Assembly: GCF_016862795.1 (NCBI RefSeq)
Contig: NZ_BONQ01000050.1
Span: forward strand, 124,001 to 188,000
Direction: 5' to 3'
Origin: Dactylosporangium siamense
GTDB lineage: Bacteria; Actinomycetota; Actinomycetes; Mycobacteriales; Micromonosporaceae
Length of the DNA: 64,000 bases
Of the stretch, positions 16,021-26,400 are shown one piece after another. The position numbers were made by a program, and so were the translations under genes. Below the pieces are notes generated by a model. That model was not told where the DNA came from, did not search any database, and was given only the letters and a program-made list of their open reading frames with translations. The number at the start of each line of letters is the position of its first letter. The first letter of the stretch is position 1.

Positions 16021-17133
16021 TCAGCTGAGAGCCGCCCCCGGCGGTCTGAAGGCGGCGCGGAACGCGGCGACTGTCGCGGCCTCCTCGCCGGCGACCAGGG
16101 TGGCGGCGGTCTTGACGGCGTTGATCGCGGCCAGGAGCTGGTTCTCGTCGCGGGCGGAGGTGACCGCGAAGAGCGCCGACACCCGTGGGTCGATCCGGGG
16201 CGGTGGCGCGTCGTCGCCGAAGTGGATCGTGACGTGTTGGGTGAGGCTGCCCGGTGGCACCTCCAGGAGGTGGGCGAGGGCGGTGTCGAAGTCCGTGAAC
16301 GCCGGCGGGGCGGGGGCGCCGCGGTCCAGGGCGTCGAGGGCCTCGGCGACCCAGGGGCGGACGGCAATGCCGGTCCGGTCGCAGACGTTGCGGGCGGCCC
16401 ACGCGGCCATCGCCCGCAGCGTCGCCGGGGCGGTGGCGTCCAGCTCGTCGACCAGGTCACGGTCCACGGCGGCGAGGCCGACGGCCCACGGCGCGATCTG
16501 CAGCAGCCGTTCGCTGGTGGGGACGCGGCCGCTCCAGTACCGTGCCTCGTCCTCGCGGCGCCACTGCTCGTCCTGCCGGTCGCGGGCAGCCTGTTCGAGG
16601 CGGGCCGCCTCGGCGCGGGCCTCGCGGGTCGGCGGCGGTGGTGACTGCTGGGCGTGGCGGTGCCAGGAGGCGGCGCCCGCGCTGGTCTGCTTGACGACAC
16701 GGTCGGGGGCGGGCGGCGCGGGCCAGAACTGCACCAGGTACCGCTCCGGCGGGTCGGTGCGCTCGTCTGCGTCGTTGTCGAACCCGACGCCGCTGAACCG
16801 GACGCGGTAGTCACGCGGATCCAGGGCGATCCGGTGGCCGGGCCCGCCCCACTCCTGGAGCCACACGTCGGCGGTGTCCGGCAGGTACGAGACCTCGACG
16901 ACCTCCTCCCACACCCGGTCCGGCGGCGGCTCCGTGTCGTGCAGCTCGACCCGGACCGGCACCCGGCCGGTGTGCAGGCCGGTGGTGAACGTGAGGCTGC
17001 CGGGGTCGGCGGCGCCGCAGAGGCCGTTGCGCTGCCCGCCGACGCCGGTGCTGGTGCCGTATTCGTCGCCGCTGCGGATGGAGAACAGGTGGTAGTGCAC
17101 CGGGATGACCTGCTCGAACAGCGTCCGCACCAC
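16021..17133 (-). CDS. Hypothetical protein, actinobacterial
   Basis: 370 residues. GTG 17133 (MVRTLFEQVIPVHYHLFSI) with GGCGGGTGAG upstream is taken as the start. The N-terminal half is beta-rich (HYHLFSIRSGDE, GVGGQRNGLCGAA). A central charged helical stretch (ARAEAARLEQAARDRQDEQ) looks coiled-coil, and the C-terminal half is helical. No catalytic motif or membrane segment is seen. It diverges from the NmrA-type gene 78 bp away. Confidence 0.65.
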   Translation of the reverse strand: MVRTLFEQVIPVHYHLFSIRSGDEYGTSTGVGGQRNGLCGAADPGSLTFTTGLHTGRVPVRVELHDTEPPPDRVWEEVVEVSYLPDTADVWLQEWGGPGHRIALDPRDYRVRFSGVGFDNDADERTDPPERYLVQFWPAPPAPDRVVKQTSAGAASWHRHAQQSPPPPTREARAEAARLEQAARDRQDEQWRREDEARYWSGRVPTSERLLQIAPWAVGLAAVDRDLVDELDATAPATLRAMAAWAARNVCDRTGIAVRPWVAEALDALDRGAPAPPAFTDFDTALAHLLEVPPGSLTQHVTIHFGDDAPPPRIDPRVSALFAVTSARDENQLLAAINAVKTAATLVAGEEAATVAAFRAAFRPPGAALS

Positions 17134-17211
17134 CCGATTCTCACCCGCCGGAGCCGGCGCCGTGGGTGGTTCGTGACGTTTGCGGCTGGCCGTCGCGGTC
17201 AGTGTGCGGGC

Positions 17212-18096
17212 ATGGCTGAACTGTTCCTGGTCACCGGGGCGACCGGCAAGACCGGCGCGTACGCCGTCCGTCAGCTGCTGGAGCGCGGCGCGCCGGTGCG
17301 GGCGCTCGTGCACCGGGCCGACCCGCGGTCCGCGGAGCTGGCGGCGGCGGGTGCGGAGGTCGTGGTCGCGGACCTGCTCGACCCGGCCGCGGTGAGCGCC
17401 GCCACCCGCGACGTCACGGCCGCCTACTTCGCCTATCCGATCATCCCGGGGCTGCTGGAGGCGACCGCCACCTTCGCGCAGGCGGCCGCGGAGGCCAGGG
17501 TCGAGGCGATCGTGAACATGTCACAGATCTCCGCGCGCCGGGACGCGGGCAGCCACGCGGCGCGGCAGCACTGGCTGGCCGAGCGGGTCCTGGACTGGTC
17601 GCCGGTCGCGGTCACCCACCTGCGTCCGACGTTCTTCGCCGAGTGGCTGATCTCCTTCTACCAGCCCGACGGGACGCTGCGGCTGCCGTTCGGCGCCGGA
17701 CGGCACGCGCCGATCGCCGCGGAGGACCAGGCCCACGTCATCACCGCGATCCTGCGGGAGCCGGCGCCGCACGCCGGGCGGGTGTACCGGCTGTTCGGCC
17801 CGAAGGAACTGAACCACCACGAGATCGCGGCGGAGATGTCGGCGGCGCTCGGCCGGGAGGTCCGGTACGCGCCGGTCAGCCGCGACGCGTTCGCCGACCA
17901 GCTGCGCGGCCGGGGGTTCGGCGAGCACATCATCCAGCATCTGCGGGCCGTGGCCGTCGACTATCGCAACGGGGTGTTCGCCGGCACCAACGACGTGGTG
18001 CGCACGATCGGCGGGAGCGAGCCGATGGGCGTGCGGGAGTTCGTCACCCGCAACAAGCGGTACTACGACGAGCGGTCGACGATCGACTTCTGGTGA
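17212..18096 (+). CDS. NmrA-like NAD(P)-binding oxidoreductase
   Basis: 294 residues from ATG 17212. The N-terminal Rossmann motif LVTGATGKTGAYAVRQLL is typical of atypical short-chain dehydrogenases (NmrA / azoreductase / NAD(P)H-binding family). RALVHRADPRS follows at the cofactor 2'-phosphate site, and the classic YxxxK is absent. NHHEIAAEMSAALGREVRY near the C-terminus is the usual family tail. A TetR regulator follows on the same strand 43 bp later and probably controls it. Confidence 0.85.
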   Translation: MAELFLVTGATGKTGAYAVRQLLERGAPVRALVHRADPRSAELAAAGAEVVVADLLDPAAVSAATRDVTAAYFAYPIIPGLLEATATFAQAAAEARVEAIVNMSQISARRDAGSHAARQHWLAERVLDWSPVAVTHLRPTFFAEWLISFYQPDGTLRLPFGAGRHAPIAAEDQAHVITAILREPAPHAGRVYRLFGPKELNHHEIAAEMSAALGREVRYAPVSRDAFADQLRGRGFGEHIIQHLRAVAVDYRNGVFAGTNDVVRTIGGSEPMGVREFVTRNKRYYDERSTIDFW

Positions 18097-18139
18097 TGCG
18101 GGGGCGGAGGCGCGGGCAGGAGGCGGCATAATCCGGGGC

Positions 18140-18754
18140 ATGCCGTCGAGCCCGGATGATGCGCCCGCCCGTGGCCGGCGTGGGCGCCGGCCGGGGCAGA
18201 GCGAGACCCGGCAGGCGATCCTCGACGCCGCGCGGGCCCGGTTCGCCGCCGACGGCTTCACCGCCACGACGATCCGGAAGATCGCCGCGGACGCCGGCGT
18301 GGACGCGTCGCTCGTCATCCAGTTCTTCAAGTCCAAGGACGAGCTGTTCGGCGCCGTGCTGTCCGTGCCGCCGGCGGCGCTGGAGCGCATGACCGACGCC
18401 TGGGGCGGTCCGGTGGACGGCCTCGGGGAGCGGGTCGCCCGGGCCTTCCTGAGTGTCTGGGAGCAGGACCCGGAGGCGTCCGGGCCGCTGCTGGCGATGC
18501 TGCGCGGCGCGATCGCCCAGGAGCAGGCGGCCGCGCAGCTGCGGGACTTCATCGAGGCGCGGCTGATGCGGGGCGTACACGCCCACCTGCGCGACGACCA
18601 CGACACCCGGCTGCGGGTCGGGCTCGCCGCGGCCATGCTGATGGGCATCATCGTCGCGCGATGCGTCGTGCGCGTGCCGACCATCGCCGACGAGGACCTC
18701 GACGCGATCGTGGCCACGACGAGCGGCGCGCTGCAGACGCTGCTCGTGCCCTGA
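18140..18754 (+). CDS. TetR family transcriptional regulator
   Basis: 204 residues from ATG 18140. The N-terminal HTH is ETRQAILDAARARFAADGF - TTIRKIAADAGVDASLVIQFF - KSKDELF, with Gln-Phe replacing the usual Tyr-Tyr. The C-terminal helical ligand domain is of the TetR_C_17 type. It lies 43 bp downstream of the NmrA-like oxidoreductase gene, its likely target. Confidence 0.9.
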   Translation: MPSSPDDAPARGRRGRRPGQSETRQAILDAARARFAADGFTATTIRKIAADAGVDASLVIQFFKSKDELFGAVLSVPPAALERMTDAWGGPVDGLGERVARAFLSVWEQDPEASGPLLAMLRGAIAQEQAAAQLRDFIEARLMRGVHAHLRDDHDTRLRVGLAAAMLMGIIVARCVVRVPTIADEDLDAIVATTSGALQTLLVP

Positions 18755-18856
18755 CGGGTTCGCAGGTGGTTCACAGCTGGGTCACGGCTGGTTGTACACG
18801 TTCACCGACACAGTGGGTGCTCAGCAGGCAAACTGTGCGTAGTGAGCGGAGGAACG

Positions 18857-19846
18857 ATGCGGAACCAGCCGACATTCGAGGGGCGGCCGCTGGCCCGGCC
18901 CGATGAGGAGCTCGTCGACCAGGGGCTGGGGTTCGACCTCGGGACCTTGATGGGGCGCCGGCAGATCCTGCGGGTGTTCGGCATCGGCGCCGCCGCGGTC
19001 GGGCTGGCCGCGTGCGGCAGCGACCCGTCCGCCGAGACGGGCACGTCGTCGTCCACCGGAACCTCCGCCGGGTCCACCGGGTCGTCCGGTGAGATCCCCG
19101 ACGAGACCGCCGGCCCATACCCTGGCGACGGATCCAACGGGCCGAACGTCCTGCAGCAGAGCGGGATCGTGCGCAGCGACATCCGGTCCAGCTTCGGCAC
19201 CGCCAGCGGCACGGCGCAGGGCGTACCGATGACGCTCGAACTGACGATCAAGGACCTTGCCAACGGCGGCAAGGCGTTCGCCGGCGTCGCCGTCTACGTC
19301 TGGCACTGCGACCGGGAGGGCCGGTATTCGCTGTACTCCGAAGGCGTCACCGACCAGAACTACCTGCGCGGTGTGCAGGTCGCCGACGCCGCCGGCAAGG
19401 TCCGCTTCACCAGCATCTTCCCCGCCTGCTACTCCGGGCGCTGGCCGCACATCCACTTCGAGGTGTACCCGGACCAGGCCGGCATCACCGCCGCCGGCAA
19501 CGCCATCGCCACGTCGCAGGTGGCGCTGCCGAAGGACGTCGCCGACAAGGTCTACGCCACCACCGGCTACCAGGCGTCCATCGCCAACCTCGCCCAGGTC
19601 ACCCTGCAGGACGACAACGTCTTCGGCGACGACGACGGCGTCAGCCAGCTCGGCACCGTCACCGGCGACGTCGCGGGCGGCTACACGGTCTCGCTGACCG
19701 TCGGGGTCGACACCGCCACCAAACCGACCGGTGGCAGCATGCCCGGCGGCGCGGGCGCGCCGGGTGGCCCGGGCGGTCCCGGCGGCTCCGGTGGCCCGGG
19801 CGGGGCGCCGCCCAGTGGCCCCCGCCCGAGCGGCGCTCCGTCCTGA
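18857..19846 (+). CDS. Intradiol-dioxygenase-like secreted lipoprotein with Gly/Pro-rich tail
   Basis: 329 residues. ATG 18857 is preferred because GCGGAGG ends 4 nt before it (GTG 18842 lies upstream of that site). A twin-arginine-like GRRQILRVFGIG leads into lipobox GLAAC. A Ser/Thr/Gly linker precedes the dioxygenase domain, which has VYVWHCDREGRYSLYS and CYSGRWPHIHFEVYP, the Tyr/His pattern of protocatechuate 3,4-dioxygenase-type Fe(III) sites. The C-terminus is collagen-like (GGPGGPGGSGGPGG). Extracytoplasmic members of this family exist widely; their substrates are unknown. Confidence 0.85.
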   Translation: MRNQPTFEGRPLARPDEELVDQGLGFDLGTLMGRRQILRVFGIGAAAVGLAACGSDPSAETGTSSSTGTSAGSTGSSGEIPDETAGPYPGDGSNGPNVLQQSGIVRSDIRSSFGTASGTAQGVPMTLELTIKDLANGGKAFAGVAVYVWHCDREGRYSLYSEGVTDQNYLRGVQVADAAGKVRFTSIFPACYSGRWPHIHFEVYPDQAGITAAGNAIATSQVALPKDVADKVYATTGYQASIANLAQVTLQDDNVFGDDDGVSQLGTVTGDVAGGYTVSLTVGVDTATKPTGGSMPGGAGAPGGPGGPGGSGGPGGAPPSGPRPSGAPS

Positions 19847-19858
19847 CCGGCATGATCG

Positions 19859-20869
19859 GTGGCGATGCCGAACACTCGGAACCTCCGCCACGACCGTGTT
19901 TCCGCCTCGCTCGCCGCCCGCAGTGACGACGAGCTGACCGCGTCGCTGCGGGCCGCGCCGGCCGGGGCCGTCGGCGTCGGCGGCGGGTCGTCTGTGATCG
20001 ACGTCGAGGGCGCGCCGGTGTTCGCCAAACGGATCCCGATCACGGACCGGGAGCTGGCCCATCCGCACAGCACGGCGAACCTGTTCGACGTGCCGGTGTT
20101 CTGCCAGTACGGCATGCACACATTCGCCGGGCCCGGCTTCAGCGCGTGGCGGGAGCTGGCCGCGAACCTCGCCGTCACCGAAGGGGTGCTCGCCGGTGAG
20201 GCGGAGTGCTTCGCGCTGCTGCATCACTGGCGGGTGCTGCCCGGCCGCCCGCCCGTCGCGGACGAACACCTCGACGTCGACGCCGTCGTCGCCCACTTCG
20301 ACGGAAGCCGGGCCGTGCGGACCCGCTTCGACGAGCTGGCCGCGGCGACCTCGAGCCTCGTGCTGTTTCTCGAGTTCGCCCCGTTCGCACTGCCCGACAC
20401 GCTGACGGACCCGGTGGCCCGGGCCGCGACGATCGAGCGGCAGTTGTTCGACATCGTGGGCTTCCTCGGTACCCGCGAAATCCTGCACATGGACGGGCAC
20501 TTCGGCAACATCCGGGCCGACGACGAGCGGATCTACCTCGTCGACTTCGGCCTCGCCACGTCACCGCGGTTCGACCTGTCGGCCGCCGAGCGCGCCTTCG
20601 TCGCGCGGAACCTGGGCCACGACGCCGACTACGCGGCGATGCGGCTGGTGAACTGGCTGGTGACCGAGGTGTGCGGGGTGCCGGTGGGGGAGGGCGTCGC
20701 GGCCCGCAACGCGTACGCCGGCCGGTGCGCGACCGGCGACATCCCGAGCGACGTGCCGCCGGTCGTGGCGGAGATCCTGGCCCGGCACGCCCCGGCCGCG
20801 GCGCGGATGAACGACTTCATCTGGCGCCTGTACGGCGGCGACATCCACGCGGAGTATTCCGCGACGTGA
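19859..20869 (+). CDS. Protein-kinase-like phosphotransferase
   Basis: 336 residues from GTG 19859; ATG 19865 is the alternative, and neither has a clear ribosome site. A kinase-type catalytic loop HMDGHFGNIR and metal-binding VDFGLATS are both present, with a candidate ATP-site Lys in VFAKRIP. The N-lobe glycine loop is degenerate. The family resembles predicted protein kinases of actinomycetes acting on unknown substrates. It follows the dioxygenase-like gene by 12 bp, so they may be co-transcribed. Confidence 0.7.
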   Translation: MAMPNTRNLRHDRVSASLAARSDDELTASLRAAPAGAVGVGGGSSVIDVEGAPVFAKRIPITDRELAHPHSTANLFDVPVFCQYGMHTFAGPGFSAWRELAANLAVTEGVLAGEAECFALLHHWRVLPGRPPVADEHLDVDAVVAHFDGSRAVRTRFDELAAATSSLVLFLEFAPFALPDTLTDPVARAATIERQLFDIVGFLGTREILHMDGHFGNIRADDERIYLVDFGLATSPRFDLSAAERAFVARNLGHDADYAAMRLVNWLVTEVCGVPVGEGVAARNAYAGRCATGDIPSDVPPVVAEILARHAPAAARMNDFIWRLYGGDIHAEYSAT

Positions 20870-20911
20870 TGCCCGGCGTTTCCACGGTCATCGCCCGGGT
20901 ACTGCCAGGCC

Positions 20912-21322
20912 ATGACAACCCTTCTCCGCGCCGCGGCGCTCGGCGCGGCGGCGGGCGCCCGGAGCGTGACGCCCGTCGCCGTCCTCGCCCTGCGGAGGCC
21001 CGGCTGGGGCCGTGCCGTGGCTGGGGTCGCGGCGCTGGGTGAGCTCGTCGCCGACAAGCTGCCGCGGACACCGAGCCGCCTGAAGCCGGCGCCCCTTGCC
21101 GGCCGGATTGTGCTCGGTGCCGTCGCTGGTGCCGGGTACGCCCGCCGGCAGGGCGTGGCACCGGTCGTCCCGGCACTGGCAGCGGCCGCCGCGGCGCTCG
21201 CGGCCAGTTACGCCGGAGCGCGGTGGCGGGCGTACGCGGCCCGGTCGTCGTTCAGCGTGCCGGCGGCCGTCGCGGAGGACGCCGCGGCGGTGGCGCTGGC
21301 CTGGGTCTCAGCCCGGCGGTGA
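20912..21322 (+). CDS. DUF4126-type small membrane protein
   Basis: 136 residues from ATG 20912. Starts MTTLLRAAALGAAAGARSVTPVAVLAL, with hydrophobic stretches near residues 5-25, 50-70, 80-105 and 115-133. Between them is GELVADKLPRTPSRLKPAPLAGR, a pattern I associate with DUF4126. Function unknown. The following 257 bp (21323-21579) hold no gene I can support. Confidence 0.7.
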   Translation: MTTLLRAAALGAAAGARSVTPVAVLALRRPGWGRAVAGVAALGELVADKLPRTPSRLKPAPLAGRIVLGAVAGAGYARRQGVAPVVPALAAAAAALAASYAGARWRAYAARSSFSVPAAVAEDAAAVALAWVSARR

Positions 21323-21579
21323 GGCGCCCGGGACCTGAAGCCGGCGTGCGCGGCGCAGAGCTGGCCACAGACGTCAACGACGGTGCGGTGTCGGGCCGGG
21401 CCTCATCCGGAAACTGGCGCCGCGATCACACGGACCGATGCTCGTGGAATCCGCCTCACCGCGGTGCCTGGCAGTTCACCACCCAGCAGGGAAGACGGCG
21501 CTTTCGACGGAAGCCCGCGATGGCGCATGTCACGCGGCGCGGCGTTGTCCTGCCGCGATCCGCTGCTTAGCCTCGCGCC

Positions 21580-22647
21580 ATGCCCGCCGCCTGGACCTTC
21601 GCCGTCGCCCGTGACGATCTCGCCCGGACCACCCTCGTCGACGGGCCGGTGCCCGAGCCGGCCGACGGCGAGGTGCTGCTGCGGGTGGACCGGGTCGGCC
21701 TGACCGCCAACAACGTCACCTACGCCGTGCTCGGCGAGTCGATGCGCTACTGGGAGTTCTTCCCGCCCGAGCCCCGCGGCCTCGCCGCCGGCCAGGGACT
21801 GGTGCCGCTGTGGGGTTTCGCCGAGGTGGCGGTCTCCACGGTGCAGGGCATCGACACCGGGCAGCGCCTCTACGGCTACCTCCCGCCGGCCAGCCACCTG
21901 GTGGTGCGCCCCGTCCGGGTCGACGCGACCGGCTTCCGCGACGGCGCCCCGCACCGCGCCGAGCTGCCGTCGCCGTACAACGCGTACCGGCTGACCACCG
22001 GCGACCCGGCGTACCGCGGCGACCAGGAGGACCTGCTGATCCTGTTCCGGCCGCTGTTCTTCACCTCGTTCATGCTCGCCGACCAGCTCCTGGACAACGA
22101 CTGCCACGGCGCGACCCAGCTGCTGCTGTCCTCGGCGTCGAGCAAGACCGCCTACGCCGCCGCCTTCGAGCTGCGCGGCCGCGGCCCGCGGCTGATCGGG
22201 CTCACGTCCGCCGGTAATGTCGCCTTCACCGAGTCGCTCGGCTGCTACGACCGGGTCGTCTCCTACGATGACGTCACCGCTCTCGACGTGGTGCCGACCG
22301 TGTACCTCGACCTGTCCGGCGCCCCCGCCACCCGCGCCGCCGTCCGCACGCATTTCGGCGACCGGCTCGTCCGCGACGTCGCCGTCGGCCTCACCAACCA
22401 GGTCCCGAACGCCGGCGCCGCCGGTGAGGTCTTCTTCGCGCCGACCCAGATGCGCAAGCGCACCACCGACTGGGGCCGCGACGGCCTCGACCACCGCTTC
22501 AGCGACGCCTGGCACCGGTTCGCCTCCGCCGCCGCGGGCTGGGTCGACGTCGAGACCGGCCACGGCCCGGAAGCACTGCGGGCGGCGTGGCTCGACGCAC
22601 TCGCCGGCCGCACCCCACCTCGGACCGGCAGCGTCGTCCAGCTCTGA
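21580..22647 (+). CDS. DUF2855 family protein (MDR-like)
   Basis: 355 residues from ATG 21580. The N-terminus resembles a zinc-free alcohol-dehydrogenase/quinone-oxidoreductase barrel (LLRVDRVGLTANNVTYAVLG). The conserved stretch PLWGFAEVAVS and the cofactor-fold region LLSSASSKTAYAAAFEL … LIGLTSAGNVAF mark DUF2855. Its enzymatic activity is not established to my knowledge. Confidence 0.85.
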   Translation: MPAAWTFAVARDDLARTTLVDGPVPEPADGEVLLRVDRVGLTANNVTYAVLGESMRYWEFFPPEPRGLAAGQGLVPLWGFAEVAVSTVQGIDTGQRLYGYLPPASHLVVRPVRVDATGFRDGAPHRAELPSPYNAYRLTTGDPAYRGDQEDLLILFRPLFFTSFMLADQLLDNDCHGATQLLLSSASSKTAYAAAFELRGRGPRLIGLTSAGNVAFTESLGCYDRVVSYDDVTALDVVPTVYLDLSGAPATRAAVRTHFGDRLVRDVAVGLTNQVPNAGAAGEVFFAPTQMRKRTTDWGRDGLDHRFSDAWHRFASAAAGWVDVETGHGPEALRAAWLDALAGRTPPRTGSVVQL

Positions 22648-22659
22648 ACGCCATCCGGA

Positions 22660-23190
22660 TCAACGGTCCTCGGGACGCACCCACTCCCGCTGGTCCGGCT
22701 CCTCGTGCTGCGGCTCGTCCTCGTCGTCGACCAGCCCGCACTCGAAGGCGAAGACCAGCAGCTCATATCGCCGGCCGGCGTGCGGCTCGGCCGCGGCGAG
22801 TTCGTCGAGGAGCTCGATGAACCGGTCGCGCTGGTCGTCGGGCAGGCCGAGGAGGTGCGAGACGGCGCTCTCCTGCGTCTTGACCGCAACGTGCAGGTCG
22901 ATCTCGTCCTCGTCGCAGGCGCCCACCCACCACTGCACGTCGACGAAGATGCCGGCGACGGCGGGCAGCGACGCGGCGTCCGCTGCGCCGGCCTCGATGC
23001 GGGCACGTTCGTCCGCGGGCAGGCGCGCGAGCAGCCAGTCGACGCTGCGCCGCATGCGGGCCAGCGCGTCCGCGTCGACGTCCGGTTCGTCCCGATCGCC
23101 GGTGACGTGGTCGTCGAGCCACGACAAGGTGCCGGTTGCCAGGTGGTAGAGGGAACGGGCGAGCGCGGCGTCGCGCTCAAGGGTGGTCAC
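22660..23190 (-). CDS. Hypothetical acidic protein
   Basis: 176 residues from GTG 23190 (VTTLERDAALARSLYHLATG). Acidic and mostly helical, with VDWLLARLPADERARIEAG, VDVQWWVGACDEDEIDLHV and an Asp/Glu-rich C-terminus (DDEDEPQHEEPDQ). No known domain is recognised. Convergent with the DUF2855 gene (12 bp between stops). Confidence 0.6.
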   Translation of the reverse strand: MTTLERDAALARSLYHLATGTLSWLDDHVTGDRDEPDVDADALARMRRSVDWLLARLPADERARIEAGAADAASLPAVAGIFVDVQWWVGACDEDEIDLHVAVKTQESAVSHLLGLPDDQRDRFIELLDELAAAEPHAGRRYELLVFAFECGLVDDEDEPQHEEPDQREWVRPEDR

Positions 23191-23200
23191 GGACGGTGCC

Positions 23201-23449
23201 TCAGATCGTGTCGGTGGGGGCTTTGATGGCGAAGCGGGTGGTGGTGCGGAACCGTGCGGCGTTGCTCGCCGGTGAGCACGTCGATCTGGGTTGCCCAGCG
23301 GGATCCCGAAGCCGGCCCGCATCGTCCGGACGGCCTGCGGTGATGCCGGCCGGGACCAGCTCGCCCATGCCGTGCGCAGCGGAGTCCGGGCCGCCAGCAG
23401 CAGAGGTCTGGTGCAGCTCTGTGGACGTCGTCAGAACTACCCGGTGCAT
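23201..23449 (-). CDS. Short ORF, possibly a remnant
   Basis: 82 residues. The first part (TTSTELHQTSAAGGPDSAAH) and the last part (RFRTTTRFAIKAPTDTI) look protein-like, while the middle has poor codon bias, as if frame-shifted. It lies between the hypothetical 22660-23190 and the DUF4132 gene. It may be a decayed short gene or chance. Confidence 0.3.
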   Translation of the reverse strand: MHRVVLTTSTELHQTSAAGGPDSAAHGMGELVPAGITAGRPDDAGRLRDPAGQPRSTCSPASNAARFRTTTRFAIKAPTDTI

Positions 23450-23462
23450 GGGCCACGGCCGC

Positions 23463-26400
23463 TCAATGGCCGAGGATGTCGGTCAGGTCGCGGAGGACCT
23501 CCGAGGCGGTCACGTCGTCGAGTTCGGCGAACGGGAGCGTGAGGTGCTGGGGGAGCCAGTCGCCCCACGCGCGGTGGTTCAGCCAGACGGTGGTGACCTC
23601 CTGCTCCGGGGAGATGTCGTGGGCGCCGATCGGGATGCCGGGGTTGAGGTCGATGACGACGGCGCGGCCGGCCGGGGTGGGGCGCCAGATCCAGCACTGG
23701 ACGCCGGCGTCCTGTGGCACGCCGCGTTGCCAGCCGCGACGTTCGAGGCCCAGGAGGGTCGTCGTGGGCGCCTTGCGGCCGGCGAACCGGGTGAGCTCGG
23801 TGGACGCCCGCTCCTCGGCGGTCAGTGCATGCACCGCACGGCCCAGCTGGGCGAAGGGCTGGAGGATCTCGTAGTCGGCGAAGATCTCCGCCCACCCGGC
23901 GACGTGCGGCCCGAGCTGCCGTGGGTGGGCGACGGCGACCGTCGCTGCGGGCGGCAGGTCGAAGGCGTTGTCGTCGGCGTCGGCGAACGTGCCGTCCTCG
24001 GCGACCCGGAACGCGACCGGAGCAGCACCGCCGGTGGAGACCGGCGAACCGCCGCCGGTGGAGGCCAGCGAACCGCCGTCGGTGGAGACCGGCGAACCGC
24101 CGCCCTCGCCCCCCGGCGAAGCGTCGCCTGTGGAGGCCGACGAACCGCCGTCGGTGGAGGCCGGTGAAGCGCTGTCGGTGGAGACCGGCGAACCGCTGTC
24201 GGTGGAGGCGGTCCAGACGAGGCGGCGCACGATGTGGCCCAGGAGGGGGTGGGCGACGAGGTGGTCGCGGAACGACGACGCGGACCAGTGGCGTTGCGAC
24301 ACCATGGCGGCCTCGAGGCGGTGGATCTGGTCCGCGGCGATCGTGCGGACGTCCTTCTTCAGGCCGCTGTAGCGCAGGTACGCCGCCGGGGCGAGCGTCT
24401 CGTCGTCGCGGGCGCCCGGCTTCGGCAGGTCCTTGCGGCGGGCGCCGGTGGCGTCGGTGACGTAGGGCTTGAGGTGCTCGTCGAAGCCGACCACGAACTG
24501 TCGCGGACCGTAGTCCAGGCGCAGGGTGCCGGTCGCGTCCAGGCCGAGGTCGGGCACGAGCCGGTCGGCCAGCTGCTCGGCGGTGAGCCCCAAACCGGCG
24601 GCGACCTCGGCGACCTTCTCCGTCGCGCGCTCCTTGAGGCCCTTGAACTTCGCCTTCCGGGCGATGCCGTGCAGGTGGGTCAGCGCCAGGTCGGTGCCGA
24701 TGCCGGCGAGCACGTCGAGGCCGGTCACCGCCTTGGCGTGGCCGCCCTCGCCGGGCCAGGCGCGGATCACCGGGGACAGCCGGCGGACGGTGTCGTCGTC
24801 GCCGAGCCACTGCAGCGCCTGCAGCGGCCAGGGCTCCTTCGGTGGCGCGCCGACGGACTGCCACTGCGTGAACATGGCCCAGGCGAACTCGGCGACGGAC
24901 CGCCGGTCCAGCGAGGAGAGCACGAGGGGCACGCCGGCATACACCTCGCCGGGCCGGGAGATGGCCAGCATGGTGCAGAAGTGCCGGGCCGGCTCGGTGC
25001 CGAGGGCGGCGGAGCGGTCCTCGAGCAGGATCCTGGGCAGCAGGCCCGGGTCCGCCCAGGCCGGCAGGTCGGGCATCCGCGCCGGGAGTGCCTCCAGCGA
25101 ACTCCTGCCCAGCAACGACTCCAGGGCTGCTGCGGCGGCGGGGCCGTGCGTGGCGCCCGCGGCGAGGACGTCGTCGCGGTGCCGGATCGGGATCGCGCGC
25201 AGCGCCTCCTCGGCGGCTCGGCGGGCGGGGCCGGACGGGCCGAACGCGGCCGGGGTCAGCGCCCGGGCGGCATAGGCCGGGTGCCTGTCGAGCCAGGCCA
25301 GCACCACGCCGCGCGACGACTTCAGCCGGACCAGGGTGGCGGCCATGTGCGTGGCGACTTCGGGGCTGGCGAACGGCAGCAGCAGCTCCGTGCACGCGGC
25401 CGCGTTCTTGCCAGCCAGGTGCAGGGCGGCGGGCAACGCGGCCAGCTCGTAGCGGGCGGCGATTTGCGGGAACCACTGCGGGGAGTCCCAGATCCGCTTC
25501 GGTTGCCACGCCGGCAGCAACGAGACGATGAGCGCCGGAGGCCCGGTGATCATGAGGGTGGCCTCGTAGTGGCCTTGCAGGTCGCCGGCCCGGAACTGGG
25601 CAGCGGCAGCGTCGAACGCCCCCTCCAGGTTCCACCACGCCGCGGGCTGTGCGCGCATCGCGGCCCAGGTGTCGCGTTCGCCGGGCGCCCAGTCGATGAC
25701 GGGCTCCGCAGCGGCGGTGAGGCCCTTGACGACCGTCGGCTTGGAGGAGGCACGCGTAGCCGTCCACGGCGGCGTGACCAGCACCTCGGGCAGCGCCGAC
25801 GCGGGGGCGTCGGGGACGGCGCTCAGGTCCGCGAGGACCGCCTCGACCCGCTGTCGCGAGGCCGCCGGCAGCGACGGCAGCTCCGAAGCGACGAGGTCCT
25901 GGTTGGCGAGGACGTGGACCCGCAGCAGGTCCCGCGCCGCCCGGCCGGTGGTGGCGGCGAGCAGGCGCAGCGCCCGCCGTGGGTAGCGCCGGGCGGCGTC
26001 GAGGGCGGCGACGGGCACGTATTTGCGGTCGAGGCGGTCGAGCAGCGCGGTGAACGCCTCGTCGGTCGGGAGCTGGGCGAGCATGCCGAGCAGCCGCTGC
26101 TGGACCTGGGCGTCGAGATGGCCGGTGTCCAGCCAGCCGATCAGCTGAGGGGTGACCGCCGTGCCCGCACCGTCGATGGCGGTGGCGAGGGCCGGAAGGT
26201 CGCGCGCGAGCGTCCAGGGGGCGGTCGCGGTCAGGTGCTCGGCGGTGCTGGCCGAGCACCACAACAGTTTGCGCAGGAAGTCGTCGTCGGCGGCCACGCT
26301 GTCCTCGTCGACCCACGACCCCCGCGAAGGGGCCAGGAACGACGTGGCCGCCCGCCGCTGCGGCGAGTGGTCGCGGTGGCCTTCGAGGACGGCGACCGCC

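Noticed and set aside
21323-21579. Open frame between DUF4126 and DUF2855 genes
   Set aside because: Translation is low-complexity with no start context or family similarity.
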